Shown here piece by piece: positions 41,751-50,337 of a stretch of DNA of 60,032 nt. The notes beneath the pieces were generated by a model, which saw only the letters and a list, made by a program, of their open reading frames with translations, searched no databases and was not told the origin of the DNA. Numbering within the stretch: position 1 is the first letter of the stretch; every line of letters starts with the position of its first letter. The DNA is from Acidimicrobiaceae bacterium (GTDB lineage Bacteria > Actinomycetota > Acidimicrobiia > Acidimicrobiales > RAAP-2), in assembly GCA_003160635.1 (NCBI GenBank), contig PMLV01000126.1, positions 1 through 60,032 on the forward strand, in the 5' to 3' direction. The position numbers and the translations under genes were made by a program.

Positions 41751-43247
41751 ATGACAACGAGTGACACCACAGCTCTTCACGGAGAGCATCGGATGTTGAT
41801 CGACGGCAAGCTCGTCGAGGCCAAGTCGGGCAAGATGTTCGACAACATCAACCCGGCTACCGAAGAGGTGCTCGGCCAAGTGGCCGACGCCGGTCACGAG
41901 GACATGGAAGAGGCGATTGCCGCCGCCCGCCGTGCGTTCGACGAGACGGCCTGGTCCACGGACAAGGAGCTGCGCCAGCGTTGCCTGCTCCAGTTGCAGA
42001 CCGCCCTCGAGGGGGAGCGGGAGCTGCTCCGGGCCGAGCTGGTGGCCGAGGTCGGGGCCCCCATCCTCTTGACCTACGGGCCTCAACTTGACGCCCCCCT
42101 GGCCGAGGGCTTGACCTGGCCGGCGAAGTTCATCGACGAGTTCGCCTGGGAGCGCGACCTCCCCGAAGGCAACGCCTTCGGGCAGCGCAGCTGGCGCAAG
42201 GTGACCAAGGAGGCCGTCGGCGTCGTCGGCGCCATCGTCCCGTGGAACTATCCTTTCGAGGTCTCCATCAACAAGCTGGGGCAGGGTCTGGCCACCGGCA
42301 ACACCGTGATCTTGAAGGCGGCCCCCAACACGCCGTGGAACGCCACGCGCATCGGTCGCCTGGTGGCCGAGCAGACGGACTTCCCTCCGGGCGTCCTCCA
42401 GGTCGTCACCACGTCGGACAACGCGGTGGCCGAGGATCTCGTCATCGACCCCCGGGTCGATCTGATCTCCTTCACCGGCTCGACCGCCGTCGGGCGCCGG
42501 ATCATGGAGAAGGGTGCTCCCACCTTGAAGCGGCTCTTCCTCGAGCTCGGCGGAAAGTCGGCCGACATCATCCTGGACGACACGGACTTCCAGGCCAAGC
42601 TGAGCATGGCCTGGACCATCTGCTCACACGGTGGCCAGGGCTGCGTGATGCTCACGCGCATGCTGTTGCCGCGCTCACGCTACGACGAGGGCATCGCCAT
42701 CATGGAGGAGGGCTTCCGCAACGTCCCCTACGGCGATCCGACGAACCCGGCCCACATCCAGGGACCCCAGATCAGTGCCCTCCAGCGCGACCGGGTCCTG
42801 GCGCACATCGAGCAGGGCAAGGCCGAGGGGGCCCGGGTCGTCGTCGGAGGTGGCCGGCCGCCCCAGTTCGAGAAGGGCTACTACGTCGAGCCCACCCTGT
42901 TCGCCGACGTGGAGAACTCGATGTCCATCGCCCAAAAGGAGATCTTCGGCCCGGTGCTGGTCGTCGTCCCCTTCGACGACGACGACGACGCCGTGCGGGT
43001 GGCCAACGACAACGAGTACGGGCTCGGTGTGGGCGTCACATCGGCTTCCGAGGAGCGGGCGATGGCCGTTGGCCGTCGTATCCGTGCGGGAACGGTCGGC
43101 ATCAACGGCGGCGTCTGGTACGGGCCCGATGCCCCCTTCGGTGGCTACAAGGCCAGCGGCGTCGGCCGTCAGAACGGCACCGAGGGCTTCGAGCAGTACA
43201 CCGAGACCAAGACGTACGCGGGCGGCCTCCCTCCCAAGGCGGGCTGA
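41751..43247 (+). CDS. Aldehyde dehydrogenase family protein
   Basis: A 498-residue NAD(P)-dependent aldehyde dehydrogenase. The catalytic Cys298 is in GGQGCVM and the general base Glu265 in FLELGGKSA. GAIVPWNYPFEVSINK and FTGSTAVGRRIME form the cofactor motifs; PFGGYKASGVGRQNGTEGFE the C-terminal anchor. The short Asp run (five, about residues 410-414) lies on an exposed loop. It oxidises an aldehyde to an acid. It is downstream of an unusual hydratase and may take the aldehyde that enzyme generates. Confidence 0.88.
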   Translation: MTTSDTTALHGEHRMLIDGKLVEAKSGKMFDNINPATEEVLGQVADAGHEDMEEAIAAARRAFDETAWSTDKELRQRCLLQLQTALEGERELLRAELVAEVGAPILLTYGPQLDAPLAEGLTWPAKFIDEFAWERDLPEGNAFGQRSWRKVTKEAVGVVGAIVPWNYPFEVSINKLGQGLATGNTVILKAAPNTPWNATRIGRLVAEQTDFPPGVLQVVTTSDNAVAEDLVIDPRVDLISFTGSTAVGRRIMEKGAPTLKRLFLELGGKSADIILDDTDFQAKLSMAWTICSHGGQGCVMLTRMLLPRSRYDEGIAIMEEGFRNVPYGDPTNPAHIQGPQISALQRDRVLAHIEQGKAEGARVVVGGGRPPQFEKGYYVEPTLFADVENSMSIAQKEIFGPVLVVVPFDDDDDAVRVANDNEYGLGVGVTSASEERAMAVGRRIRAGTVGINGGVWYGPDAPFGGYKASGVGRQNGTEGFEQYTETKTYAGGLPPKAG

Positions 43248-43305
43248 CCACGCGGGCCGCGCCCGCCGAGACTCGGGGGTGGTGGCCGCGGCCACCAACC
43301 AGGGC

Positions 43306-44523
43306 CTAGAGGATGGCGCCCTTGATCTTGAGCTCCAGGAGTTGGTCCATGTCGAGGCCGAGCTCGCCGAGCACCTCGTCGGTGTGCTCGCCGTGCTCGG
43401 GACCACGGATCAGGTCGGGCGGCGTCTCGTTGAACTGGATCGGTGACGCGATCATCTTGAACATGGTGCCCGACGCCGCCTCGACCTCGCGCACGTAGCC
43501 GTTGGCGATGGCCTGGGGGTCGACCAGGAGCTCGGCTGCATTCTGCACCGGGGCCCAGACGCCCTTGGCGGCCTGGAGTATGGACTTCCACTCCTCGAAG
43601 GTCTTCTGCGCGAAGAGCTCGTCGAGGACGCCGACGCAGGCCGCCGCGTTCTCCCGGCGCGCCACCGAGTCGATGAAGCGAGGATCGTGCTCGAGCTCGG
43701 GCCGGCCCAGGAGGGTGACCAGGTCGCCCCAGTAGCGGTCGGACTCCAGCATGACGAGGGAGAGGAAGCGCCCGTCCGAGGTGCGGTACATCCCCACAAT
43801 GGGGTTCGGCGTCTCCGTCCGGTCCCGCATCGGCATCCGGGTCATCCCGAAGAGCCCGGCCGCCATGGATGAGGCGGCGGTGGCCCACATGGCCGTGCCG
43901 AGCAGCGAGTTGTCGACGACGGAGGGCTCCCCGGTGCGCTCGCGGTGGAAGAGGGCGGCCGAAATCCCACCGGCGATCGTGAGGCCACCGATGACGTCGC
44001 CGAAGGCCGGCCCGGGTTGGGCGAGCGGGTATCCCTCGTCGGGGTTGGAGATGATGTCGGCCGGACCGCCACGCCCCCAGAACGTGCACCCGTCGTAGCC
44101 CCCGCGCTCGGCGTCGGGGCCGCGCTGGCCCTGGCCCGAGCCGCGCACGTAGATGATCTTGGGGTTGACGGCCCGGATGTCCTCGAGGTCGATACCCAGC
44201 TTGCGCCGGGCCTGGGGCCGGAAGTTGGTGAGGAACACGTCAGCGGTTTCGCAGAGCTTGAGCAGCAGCTCCCGCCCCTCGGGCGTGCCCATGTCCAGTC
44301 CGACGCTGCGCTTGCCCCGGTTCGGGAGCTCCATCATGTGGGCCACGCCGCCCGGCCCCGTGGGGACCAGGCCCATGGCGGCGAGGCCCCGTTGAGGGTC
44401 ACCGCTCTCGGGGTGCTCGATCTTGATGACGTCAGCACCCCATTCGGCGAGTACCGCCCCGGCGACCGGGACATACGTCCACGAGGCGACCTCGACCACT
44501 CGGATGCCGTCCATGATTCCCAT
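43306..44523 (-). CDS. CaiB/BaiF family CoA-transferase
   Basis: A 405-residue family III CoA-transferase. The catalytic aspartate is D176 in GPAFGDVIGG, and the family start MGIMDGIRVVEVASWTYVPV, GADVIKIEHPESGDP, LPNRGKRSVGLD and TNFRPQARRKLG are all present; the GMYRTSDGRFL strand and the ending PPDLIRGPEHGEHTDEVLGELG match too. It swaps CoA between carboxylic acids without ATP. On the minus strand it follows the SDR 44605 with the 12-bp tandem repeats between them. It is convergent with the aldehyde dehydrogenase. Confidence 0.9.
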   Translation of the reverse strand: MGIMDGIRVVEVASWTYVPVAGAVLAEWGADVIKIEHPESGDPQRGLAAMGLVPTGPGGVAHMMELPNRGKRSVGLDMGTPEGRELLLKLCETADVFLTNFRPQARRKLGIDLEDIRAVNPKIIYVRGSGQGQRGPDAERGGYDGCTFWGRGGPADIISNPDEGYPLAQPGPAFGDVIGGLTIAGGISAALFHRERTGEPSVVDNSLLGTAMWATAASSMAAGLFGMTRMPMRDRTETPNPIVGMYRTSDGRFLSLVMLESDRYWGDLVTLLGRPELEHDPRFIDSVARRENAAACVGVLDELFAQKTFEEWKSILQAAKGVWAPVQNAAELLVDPQAIANGYVREVEAASGTMFKMIASPIQFNETPPDLIRGPEHGEHTDEVLGELGLDMDQLLELKIKGAIL

Positions 44524-44540
44524 AACTCGTTCTTCCCTCT

Positions 44541-44588
44541 GACTCGGTTCGTGACTCGGTTCGTTACTCGGTTGGTGACGCGGTTCGT
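44541..44588. repeat. 12-bp tandem repeat between SDR and CoA-transferase
   Basis: Four units of GACTCGGTTCGT: 44541 and 44553 exact, 44565 and 44577 each with one or two changes; 44589 is degenerate. The array fills the gap between the SDR stop at 44605 and the CoA-transferase start at 44523, where its ribosome site and leader should be. Copy-number change would alter the distance between genes. Confidence 0.7.
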
Positions 44589-44604
44589 GCCGCGCGTCGG
44601 TGTG

Positions 44605-45444
44605 CTACTTCGTTGCCTGGGCCCGGCCGGCGCCGGCGAAAATTGCCGGATCGATGTTGCCGGTCATGATGGCACCCATCGTGCCCCCGTCGGTGATCAG
44701 GTTCTCTCCGGTGATGTACGACGCAGCACGGCTGTTGAGGAAGATCAGGGGGTAGGCCTGCTCGGCGGGGGCGGAGCGGCGCCCCAGGGGCACCGGGAAG
44801 TTCTCCATGAACTCCTTGCCCACGAACTCTTCGAAGTCCGGCATCATCGGCGTCTGGGTCGGCCCGGGGCTGATCGAGTTGACCCGGATGCCCTTGTCCG
44901 CCCAGGCGAACGAAGCCCACAGGGTCCACACGATGATGGCCTCTTTCGACGGTGCGTAGCCGCCCGTGATCTCCTCGGGGTGCTCGTCGACCCAGGCCCG
45001 TCCGGCCGCAAATCCGTCGGTCGTCACGAGGGGCATCCACTTGGCGATGTTGGCCATCCAGCCGATGCCGGCGGTGGACGAGATACTGGCGATGGCGCTT
45101 CCGGGCGGCATGTGCGGCACCACCAGCTCGGCCAGGTGCCGGGCCGACAGGAAGTTCACCGTCATCACATCGGTGTCGGGGAACTTGGAACCGGCGCGCC
45201 CCGCACAGTAGAAGAGCGCGTTGATCTCCCCGCCGATCGAGGCCACGGTCTGCGCGACGGCGTCCGGGTGGCGCAGATCGGTGCCGTAGTAGCCGGGAAC
45301 GTCGATCGGGGGCTCCTTCAGGTCGATGACGTGGACTTCGGCGCCCAGCCGCACCAGCTCGGTGACGGCGGCCGCGCCCATCCCGGCTCCACCGCCCCCG
45401 GCCACGACAACCCGAGTCCCTTCATAGTCCCAGATCGATGCCAC
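44605..45444 (-). CDS. SDR family oxidoreductase (coniferyl-alcohol/3-alpha-hydroxysteroid dehydrogenase-like)
   Basis: A 279-residue SDR with an uncommon cofactor loop GGGGAGMGAAAV (nominally GxxxGxG), FYCAGRAGSK for NNAG, a serine in SISSTAGIGW and Tyr/Lys in GYAPSKEAI. RVNSISPGPTQTPMM and ITGENLITDGG are the family end. The branch with FYCAG resembles the SDR at 23838. The GTG at 45444 has GGGGGAA 9 nt upstream, giving VASIWDYEG; the longer frame is not conserved. It precedes the CoA-transferase in the same direction. Confidence 0.82.
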   Translation of the reverse strand: MASIWDYEGTRVVVAGGGGAGMGAAAVTELVRLGAEVHVIDLKEPPIDVPGYYGTDLRHPDAVAQTVASIGGEINALFYCAGRAGSKFPDTDVMTVNFLSARHLAELVVPHMPPGSAIASISSTAGIGWMANIAKWMPLVTTDGFAAGRAWVDEHPEEITGGYAPSKEAIIVWTLWASFAWADKGIRVNSISPGPTQTPMMPDFEEFVGKEFMENFPVPLGRRSAPAEQAYPLIFLNSRAASYITGENLITDGGTMGAIMTGNIDPAIFAGAGRAQATK

Positions 45445-45593
45445 TGCGTTCCCCCTTGATCGGCCGGCTCCGAGGGTCTCGGGCCGGACGTGGCCTTGAT
45501 GCTTACCCACCCCCCGGCCCGCGCGTCAAGGCTGCCTGGTGTACGACCCGGGCCTGACCCCGGCCCGAGCCCCGGCGCGCCGCGTGCGGTCGT

Positions 45594-46775
45594 TCAGCGG
45601 GGCAACCCCAGGCCGTGCTCGGCCAGGATGTTCCGGTTGATCTCCGTCGTGCCCCCGGCGATGGTGGTCTGGCGCGAAGAAGCCAGGTTCTTGCCCCAGC
45701 GCCCCGAGAGGCCTTCGAGCCCCAGCAGATCGACCGCCAGCTCGGCCAGAGCTTGCTCGGTGAGGGACCACATGAGCTTTGCGATGGAGCCCATCGTCGG
45801 CGAGGGTTGGCGTCCGGCCCCGATGGCCTGCAGCTCTCGAGTGGTGGTCCAGCCCATGGTGGCGATGCGGGAGTAGACACTCATGAGGCGGTCACGGATG
45901 ACGGGGTCGCTCATCGCCGGACGGCCCTTGGCGTCGTCCATCAGGTGGTTCAGCCGCTCGCGCAGGTTGAGATGCAGTTTCGCCACGCCGGCCCGCTCGT
46001 AGCTGAGCGTGGTCATGGCTACCTTCCACCCCTCGTTGAGCTGGCCCAGCAGGTTGCTCTTCGGAACGACGACGTCCGTGAAGAACAGCTCGGAGAAGGT
46101 CAGGTCCCCGGCCATGGTCCGCAATGGCCGGACCTCGACCCCCGGGGTCTTCATGTCCACCAGGAAGCAGCTGATGCCCTTGTGCTTGGGGGCGTCGGGA
46201 TCGGTCCGCACGTAGAGCTGGCACCAATCGGCATGACGACCCAGGCTGTTCCAGGTCTTCTGGCCGTTGATGACGAAGGTGTCGCCGTCCTCCCGGGCGG
46301 AGGTGCGCAGTGACGCCAGGTCCGATCCGGCATCGGGCTCGGACATGCCCTGGCTCCAGATTTCGTCCCCGCGCAGCATCGGCCGCAGGTAGCGCTGACG
46401 CTGCTCGTCGGTGCCGACCGCCATGATCGCCGGGGCGATGTTCGAGACGCCGATGACGTTGATGGCCCCGGGGGCGCCCGAGGCCGACATCAGCTCCAAC
46501 CAGGCCAGCTGCTCGGCGATGTTGGCGGCCCGGCCGCCGTACTCGGTGGGCCAGGCAGGCGCCGCCCACCCGGCGTCGGCCATGGTCCGGTTCCAGTTCC
46601 GCAGGATCTCGATGTTGCCCTCTTCCAGCCCACCTCCCGCGGCAGCGGCCTCGACCACGGCCGGGGTGAGGTTGTCGTCGAGCCAGGCCGAGAACTCCGC
46701 CCGGAACGCCCCGACCCCGTCGTCGAGGTCAGTATTCACCTCGACGTCTGTATTGACCTCGACGTCAGTGTTCAC
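45594..46775 (-). CDS. Acyl-CoA dehydrogenase with N-terminal tandem repeat
   Basis: A 393-residue acyl-CoA dehydrogenase: WPTEYGGRAANIAEQLAWLE, QGMSEPDAGSDLASLRT, INGQKTWNSLGRHADWCQL, LSYERAGVAKL and the C-terminal TTIAGGTTEINRNILAEH, typical of the actinobacterial steroid/FadE-like class. Its first 18 residues are three copies of a hexapeptide Val-Asn-Thr-Asp-Val-Glu, from an 18-bp repeat. GTG starts at 46775 or 46739 are both possible. It overlaps the ferredoxin gene by 4 bp. The ferredoxin is not an obvious ACAD partner. Confidence 0.85.
   Translation of the reverse strand: MNTDVEVNTDVEVNTDLDDGVGAFRAEFSAWLDDNLTPAVVEAAAAGGGLEEGNIEILRNWNRTMADAGWAAPAWPTEYGGRAANIAEQLAWLELMSASGAPGAINVIGVSNIAPAIMAVGTDEQRQRYLRPMLRGDEIWSQGMSEPDAGSDLASLRTSAREDGDTFVINGQKTWNSLGRHADWCQLYVRTDPDAPKHKGISCFLVDMKTPGVEVRPLRTMAGDLTFSELFFTDVVVPKSNLLGQLNEGWKVAMTTLSYERAGVAKLHLNLRERLNHLMDDAKGRPAMSDPVIRDRLMSVYSRIATMGWTTTRELQAIGAGRQPSPTMGSIAKLMWSLTEQALAELAVDLLGLEGLSGRWGKNLASSRQTTIAGGTTEINRNILAEHGLGLPR
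46722..46775 (-). repeat. 18-bp tandem repeat covering an ACAD start codon
   Basis: Three 18-bp units (46775-46758, 46757-46740, 46739-46722) encode the hexapeptide Val-Asn-Thr-Asp-Val/Leu-Glu/Asp three times. The first and third units begin with GTG, giving alternative starts, and the first overlaps the ferredoxin stop codon. Copy-number shifts keep the frame. Confidence 0.7.
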
Positions 46776-46969
46776 TCGCCTTCCACCAGGCTGATGCAGG
46801 TTTCGGGGCAGTTCTCCGCGGCCAGGCGGGCCTGGGACTCGAGGCCATCGGGCACGTCGGGGGTGAGCACGATGCTGTGGCCCTCGTCGTCGCTGTCGAA
46901 CAACTCGGGGGCGAGCGAGTAGCACCGCCCATGACCGGTACAGCGCTGGGCATCCAACACGATCTTCAC
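46772..46969 (-). CDS. Ferredoxin, [3Fe-4S] P450-type
   Basis: A 65-residue ferredoxin with C10-x5-C16 and C54-P (plus C58), the spacing of actinobacterial [3Fe-4S] ferredoxins that feed cytochromes P450. PELFDSDDEGHS is the usual acidic loop. No P450 gene lies in the window, so its partner is elsewhere. GTG at 46969 lies 8 nt from TACACT (46978-46983 on the minus strand), indicating a leaderless mRNA. It overlaps the acyl-CoA dehydrogenase start at 46775. Confidence 0.8.
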   Translation of the reverse strand: MKIVLDAQRCTGHGRCYSLAPELFDSDDEGHSIVLTPDVPDGLESQARLAAENCPETCISLVEGE

Positions 46970-46977
46970 GGTGCGGG

Positions 46978-46983
46978 AGTGTA
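46978..46983 (-). promoter_or_regulatory. -10 hexamer TACACT for probable leaderless ferredoxin start
   Basis: On the minus strand TACACT ends 8 nt before GTG 46969 and no Shine-Dalgarno sequence is present. The divergent thiolase has a possible -10 TAATCT at 47032-47037. Confidence 0.45.
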
Positions 46984-47078
46984 TCGCTGGGCCCGGGACC
47001 GCACCGCTGCCGACGCCCTGATCCCCCCTGGTAATCTGCCCGCGGACGCAGTGTGCTCCACAGCAGAGAGGACCAGCC

Positions 47079-48257
47079 ATGCCTGACGCCGTCATCGTTT
47101 CGGCTTGCCGTACCGCCATTGGGACAGCTCGGAAGGGAACCCTGGCCGAGACCGACGCGACGGTGCTCGCCCGCGCCGTCATCGACGAGTCCGTGCAGCG
47201 CACCGGCCTGGCTCCCAAGGAGTTCGATGACCTCGTCCTCGCGGAATCCCTCTATGGCGGAGGCGTGATCGCCCGCTACGTCGCCCTGGAGGCCGGCCTC
47301 GAGAACGTCGCCGGCCTGGCCCTGAACCGCCACTGCGCCGCGGGCCTGGCCGCCGTGGAGACGGCCGCGGCCTCCATCATGGCCGGACAGGACAGCGCGG
47401 TCATCGCTGGTGGGGTGCAGTCGTCGTCCACCTCCCCGGTGGAGAAGAAGCGGATCGTCGGCACGACCGACTGGGCCGACTGGATGTCCCCGTCACACCC
47501 CGATTCGCCCGAGGCTCCGGCGTTCGACATGTCGATCACCGTCGGGTGGAACACGGCGAAGATCGCGGACATCAGCCGGGAGGAGCAGGACGCCTGGGCC
47601 CTCCGGTCCCACGAGCGTGCCATCGCCGCCATCGACGAGGGTCGCTTCGCCAAGGAGATCGTGCCCATCAAGGTCACGACGAGCGACGGCGCCGCCGTCG
47701 TCTTCGAAGTCGATGAGCACCCGCGACGCGGGAGTTCGATGGAGAAGCTGGCCTCGCTCAAGGTCCTCCACCCCGAGATTCCCGGCTTCTCGGTCACCGC
47801 GGGCAACGCCTCGGGCATCAACGACGCGGCGGCCGCCGTCGTCATCACCTCTGACGGCTTCGCGTCCGGGCACGGGCTGACGCCGCTGGCCACCGTGCGT
47901 TCATGGGCCAACATCGGCGTCACACCGTACGAGAACGGCATCGCTCCGACGGTGGCCATCCCCAAGGCCCTCAGCCGCGCCGGCCTCACGGTGGCCGATG
48001 TCGACCTGTGGGAGATCAACGAGGCCTTTGCCGTCGTGCCGATCGCCGCCTGCAAAATCCTCGGCATCGACCCGGAGCTGGTCAACATCTCGGGGAGCGG
48101 GTGCAGCCTGGGCCATCCGATCGCGGCCACGGGCGCCCGTATGGTCACCACCCTCATCTACGATCTCCAGCGTCGCGGCGGCGGCATCGGTGTCGCGTCG
48201 ATGTGCGCCGGCGGCGGCATGGGTGCAGCACTGGTGATCGAGGTCGCCCCGGCCTGA
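47079..48257 (+). CDS. Thiolase family protein (acetyl-CoA acyltransferase)
   Basis: A 392-residue thiolase with all signature parts: acyl-acceptor Cys86 in LNRHCAAGLAAVE, NEAFA with its asparagine, GHPIAATGARM with the catalytic His, and the C-terminal CAGGGMGAA with the second Cys. VIVSACRTAIGTARKGTL is the usual start. It cleaves a 3-oxoacyl-CoA with CoA, completing beta-oxidation. AGAGAGGACC precedes the ATG. It is divergent from the ferredoxin gene and convergent with the VOC gene, separated from it by the 24-bp repeat. Confidence 0.9.
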   Translation: MPDAVIVSACRTAIGTARKGTLAETDATVLARAVIDESVQRTGLAPKEFDDLVLAESLYGGGVIARYVALEAGLENVAGLALNRHCAAGLAAVETAAASIMAGQDSAVIAGGVQSSSTSPVEKKRIVGTTDWADWMSPSHPDSPEAPAFDMSITVGWNTAKIADISREEQDAWALRSHERAIAAIDEGRFAKEIVPIKVTTSDGAAVVFEVDEHPRRGSSMEKLASLKVLHPEIPGFSVTAGNASGINDAAAAVVITSDGFASGHGLTPLATVRSWANIGVTPYENGIAPTVAIPKALSRAGLTVADVDLWEINEAFAVVPIAACKILGIDPELVNISGSGCSLGHPIAATGARMVTTLIYDLQRRGGGIGVASMCAGGGMGAALVIEVAPA

Positions 48258-48266
48258 GCATTCGCC

Positions 48267-48314
48267 GGGCCGTGGGCCGCTCAGTCGCCCGGGCCGGGGG
48301 CCGCTCAGTCGCGC
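48267..48314. repeat. 24-bp tandem duplication including a stop codon
   Basis: Two units (48267-48290, 48291-48314) match at 22 of 24 bases. Unit 2 contains the stop codon (48305-48307) of the minus-strand VOC gene and unit 1 carries the same TCA again downstream. The duplication therefore copied the end of that gene into the intergenic gap. Confidence 0.65.
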
Positions 48315-49228
48315 GGGTCGCCGGGCACGCGCCAGGTGGTGAAGCGAAACGGAGCCCCGAAGGAGTCGGCCGGATCGACGACGATGGTCGTGTCGTCCCG
48401 CGCCACGATCCCAACCCCGACGTCGGCCAGGTGGGTGGCACTGCGCTCCAGGTCGGCCACCGTGAACGTCATGGCGTGGCACATGCCGCCGGGGTACGCC
48501 GCCAGGTCCTTCCCGGCCAAGCTGTCGGCCCGGGTCGGATGCGCCAGCTCGATCACCGTCTCGGGGCCGAGGCTCACGTACGTGGATTCGGTCCCCGTCA
48601 GCTCGGACGCTCCGCGCCACAGCAACGTGGCGCCGATGGTCTCGCAGTACAGCTTCGTCGCTGTCTCCAGATCGGGCACGACGATGCTGACGTAGGTCAT
48701 GCGCTCGATCCCCAAGGGGTTCGGGCTGGCCTGCCACCGTTCGGCCCATCCGGGCTGGAAGCGGGGATCGGCAAACGGACCCGGGCCCTGAGGCCCTCCG
48801 TTGGCGACGGCGGGCTGGAAGAACTCGAGTTGTGTGTAGGTGTCTTTGGGATGGGTGTAGATGTCCCCGTCTTCGGGCGGGGCGTCTGTGCGACCGCCGG
48901 GCTGGAGGGTCCGGACGCCTCCCTCGACCAGCCGGTCCCACTCGCTCCGGACGTCGTCGCAGAACCAGGCGACCGAGTGCCAGTGCCGGCCGAATCTCGC
49001 TTGGAACCGCCCTATGGGCATGGCGGCCGCCTCGGGCTCGGCGCTCGGCGACATCGCCTCGATCACCGCATCGCCGATGACCAGCAGCGAGCCCATCCGG
49101 CGTTCGCGCTCTGAGTATTGCCCGTCCATCACCCCGCGTACGGGGGCGAAGACCCGGTCGTACCAGACGTCGAGCGGGGCGAGGTCCTCGGTGATGTGGG
49201 TTACATGAAAGAGCTTGCCGACACTCAC
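48305..49228 (-). CDS. VOC family protein, two-domain (glyoxalase/extradiol dioxygenase fold)
   Basis: A 307-residue paralogue of the protein at 10405, of identical length and layout: VGKLFHVTHITEDLAPLDVWY, FAPVRGVMDGQYSERERR, MPIGRFQARFGRHWHSVAWF, YTHPKDTYTQLEFF, then the second module starting MTYVSIVVPDLETATKLY and ending FGAPFRFTTW. Here the upstream gap is short and the 3' end lies in a 24-bp repeat. The GTG start at 49228 is chosen from the aligned N-terminus. Two-module VOC enzymes include extradiol dioxygenases; the metal ligands were not assigned. Confidence 0.76.
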   Translation of the reverse strand: MSVGKLFHVTHITEDLAPLDVWYDRVFAPVRGVMDGQYSERERRMGSLLVIGDAVIEAMSPSAEPEAAAMPIGRFQARFGRHWHSVAWFCDDVRSEWDRLVEGGVRTLQPGGRTDAPPEDGDIYTHPKDTYTQLEFFQPAVANGGPQGPGPFADPRFQPGWAERWQASPNPLGIERMTYVSIVVPDLETATKLYCETIGATLLWRGASELTGTESTYVSLGPETVIELAHPTRADSLAGKDLAAYPGGMCHAMTFTVADLERSATHLADVGVGIVARDDTTIVVDPADSFGAPFRFTTWRVPGDPRD

Positions 49229-49349
49229 GCGTTTCCATACCCCCTGATCACGATGTAGACCCCCACGGGCCCTGAGCAGCGGACGAGTGTCCCACACGAA
49301 GAGGGAACGGGGACACCTCGTGGTGACCCCCCGACGTCATGTGCACCGG

Positions 49350-50198
49350 TCAGCCGCCGGGGGAGCGCGGGGCGGGCGCGACGCGGGCCAGCACCAGGGC
49401 CGTGAGTCGATGGTCGCGGCCCTGGTCCCGCACCTCGACCCGCACCACTCCCTGCCCGAGCAAGGTCGCGGTCGCCCGCCCCGGGCCGACCCGTACCGAA
49501 TTGAGATAGCGGATGTCGAGGTCGATCACCGGCGACCCCGTGAGGGACTCGGCCGCCAGTTCGCCCAGCAGCGCGACGGCCCCGCCCTGCAAGGAGCCGG
49601 CGGCCTGCACCACGAAGGGCGTGCGCTCCATCTCGACCACCCCGGGCTCGATGATGCTGGCCCCGACGTGCTCGGGGAAGGGCAGTTCGATCATGCCGGG
49701 GGTGCGCATGCCGCGGTCGAAGGCGGGAGGATGATCTTGGGGGCGTGGCGACCCCATGAACGTGAGGTAGCTGTAGGCCACCGGTGCCATCGTCTCGGCG
49801 TCGAAGAAGAACACCTCACCCGCCACGGTGGACCGGCCCTGCTTCACGATCTCACCCCTCATCTCGAGGTTCTCCCCGCGTGCGGGCGTGATGAGCCGTA
49901 CGACGATGTCCAGGGTCACCGACAGGCGGGGCGTGATCATCAGGCCGGCCGGGACGCCGGCGACGCAGTCGGCAATCGTGGCCAGTACCGACGGGCGGGG
50001 AAAGGGCGAACCGGGGGCCCGCAACTGCTCGGTGATCGTGGTCTCGCCGGCGGCCGTCATGTTGTCCTCCGCGATCCCGAAGCTGAAGGGGATGGCGGAC
50101 AAAAAGGTCCCGCCGGTGGCGGTGGCGGAGGATGTGGCCGGTGCGGCGGGCGCGGCGGGCCGCGGTGGAACGAGTCCTCTTTCGTCGGGGTCGGCCAT
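49350..50198 (-). CDS. Double-hotdog acyl-CoA thioesterase-like protein
   Basis: A 282-residue protein. Two hotdog modules are recognisable: SVLATIADCVAGVPAGLMI with TLDIVVRLITPARGENLEMR in the first, and VVQAAGSLQGGAVALLGELAAE with DLDIRYLNSVRVGPGRATA in the second. The Gly-Gly-Ala-Val helix of module 2 is the thioesterase core; Asp/Glu residues are available. The first 35 residues are a Pro/Ala-rich lead of no recognised function. ATG at 50198 lies 9 nt from TAGCGT (50208-50213) with no Shine-Dalgarno site. It is divergent from the dienelactone hydrolase. Confidence 0.75.
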   Translation of the reverse strand: MADPDERGLVPPRPAAPAAPATSSATATGGTFLSAIPFSFGIAEDNMTAAGETTITEQLRAPGSPFPRPSVLATIADCVAGVPAGLMITPRLSVTLDIVVRLITPARGENLEMRGEIVKQGRSTVAGEVFFFDAETMAPVAYSYLTFMGSPRPQDHPPAFDRGMRTPGMIELPFPEHVGASIIEPGVVEMERTPFVVQAAGSLQGGAVALLGELAAESLTGSPVIDLDIRYLNSVRVGPGRATATLLGQGVVRVEVRDQGRDHRLTALVLARVAPAPRSPGG

Positions 50199-50207
50199 GG
50201 CGCCGAG

Positions 50208-50213
50208 ACGCTA
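50208..50213 (-). promoter_or_regulatory. -10 hexamer TAGCGT for probable leaderless thioesterase start
   Basis: TAGCGT on the minus strand ends 9 nt before the ATG at 50198; no ribosome site lies between. Confidence 0.4.
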
Positions 50214-50260
50214 CCCGTGTTGGCACCGGCATGCCCTCGAGCACGCCGACCTGGTCCCAT

Positions 50261-50266
50261 TAGGGT
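50261..50266 (+). promoter_or_regulatory. -10 hexamer TAGGGT upstream of the dienelactone hydrolase
   Basis: TAGGGT ends 8 nt before an ATG at 50275. If this ATG is used the mRNA is leaderless and the protein gains 21 residues; if the ribosome-site-preceded ATG at 50338 is used, the same promoter gives a 63-nt leader. Confidence 0.45.
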
Positions 50267-50299
50267 GCTCGCGCATGAACGCGCGCGTGCAACCGGATC

Positions 50300-50331
50300 G
50301 TCAAGAGGGGGAAGAGGGTCAAGAGGGGGAG
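50300..50331 (+). repeat. 18-bp imperfect tandem repeat before the hydrolase start
   Basis: GTCAAGAGGGGGA occurs at 50300 and 50318, period 18. Its second copy contains the AGGGGGAG ribosome site of the ATG at 50338. In the longer reading it encodes Gln-Glu-Gly-Glu-Glu-Gly twice. Confidence 0.6.
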
Positions 50332-50337
50332 CCGACC

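Noticed and set aside
42976-42993. GAC run in the aldehyde dehydrogenase as a mutable microsatellite
   Set aside because: It encodes a plausible surface Asp run and the frame continues intact; too short to be informative.
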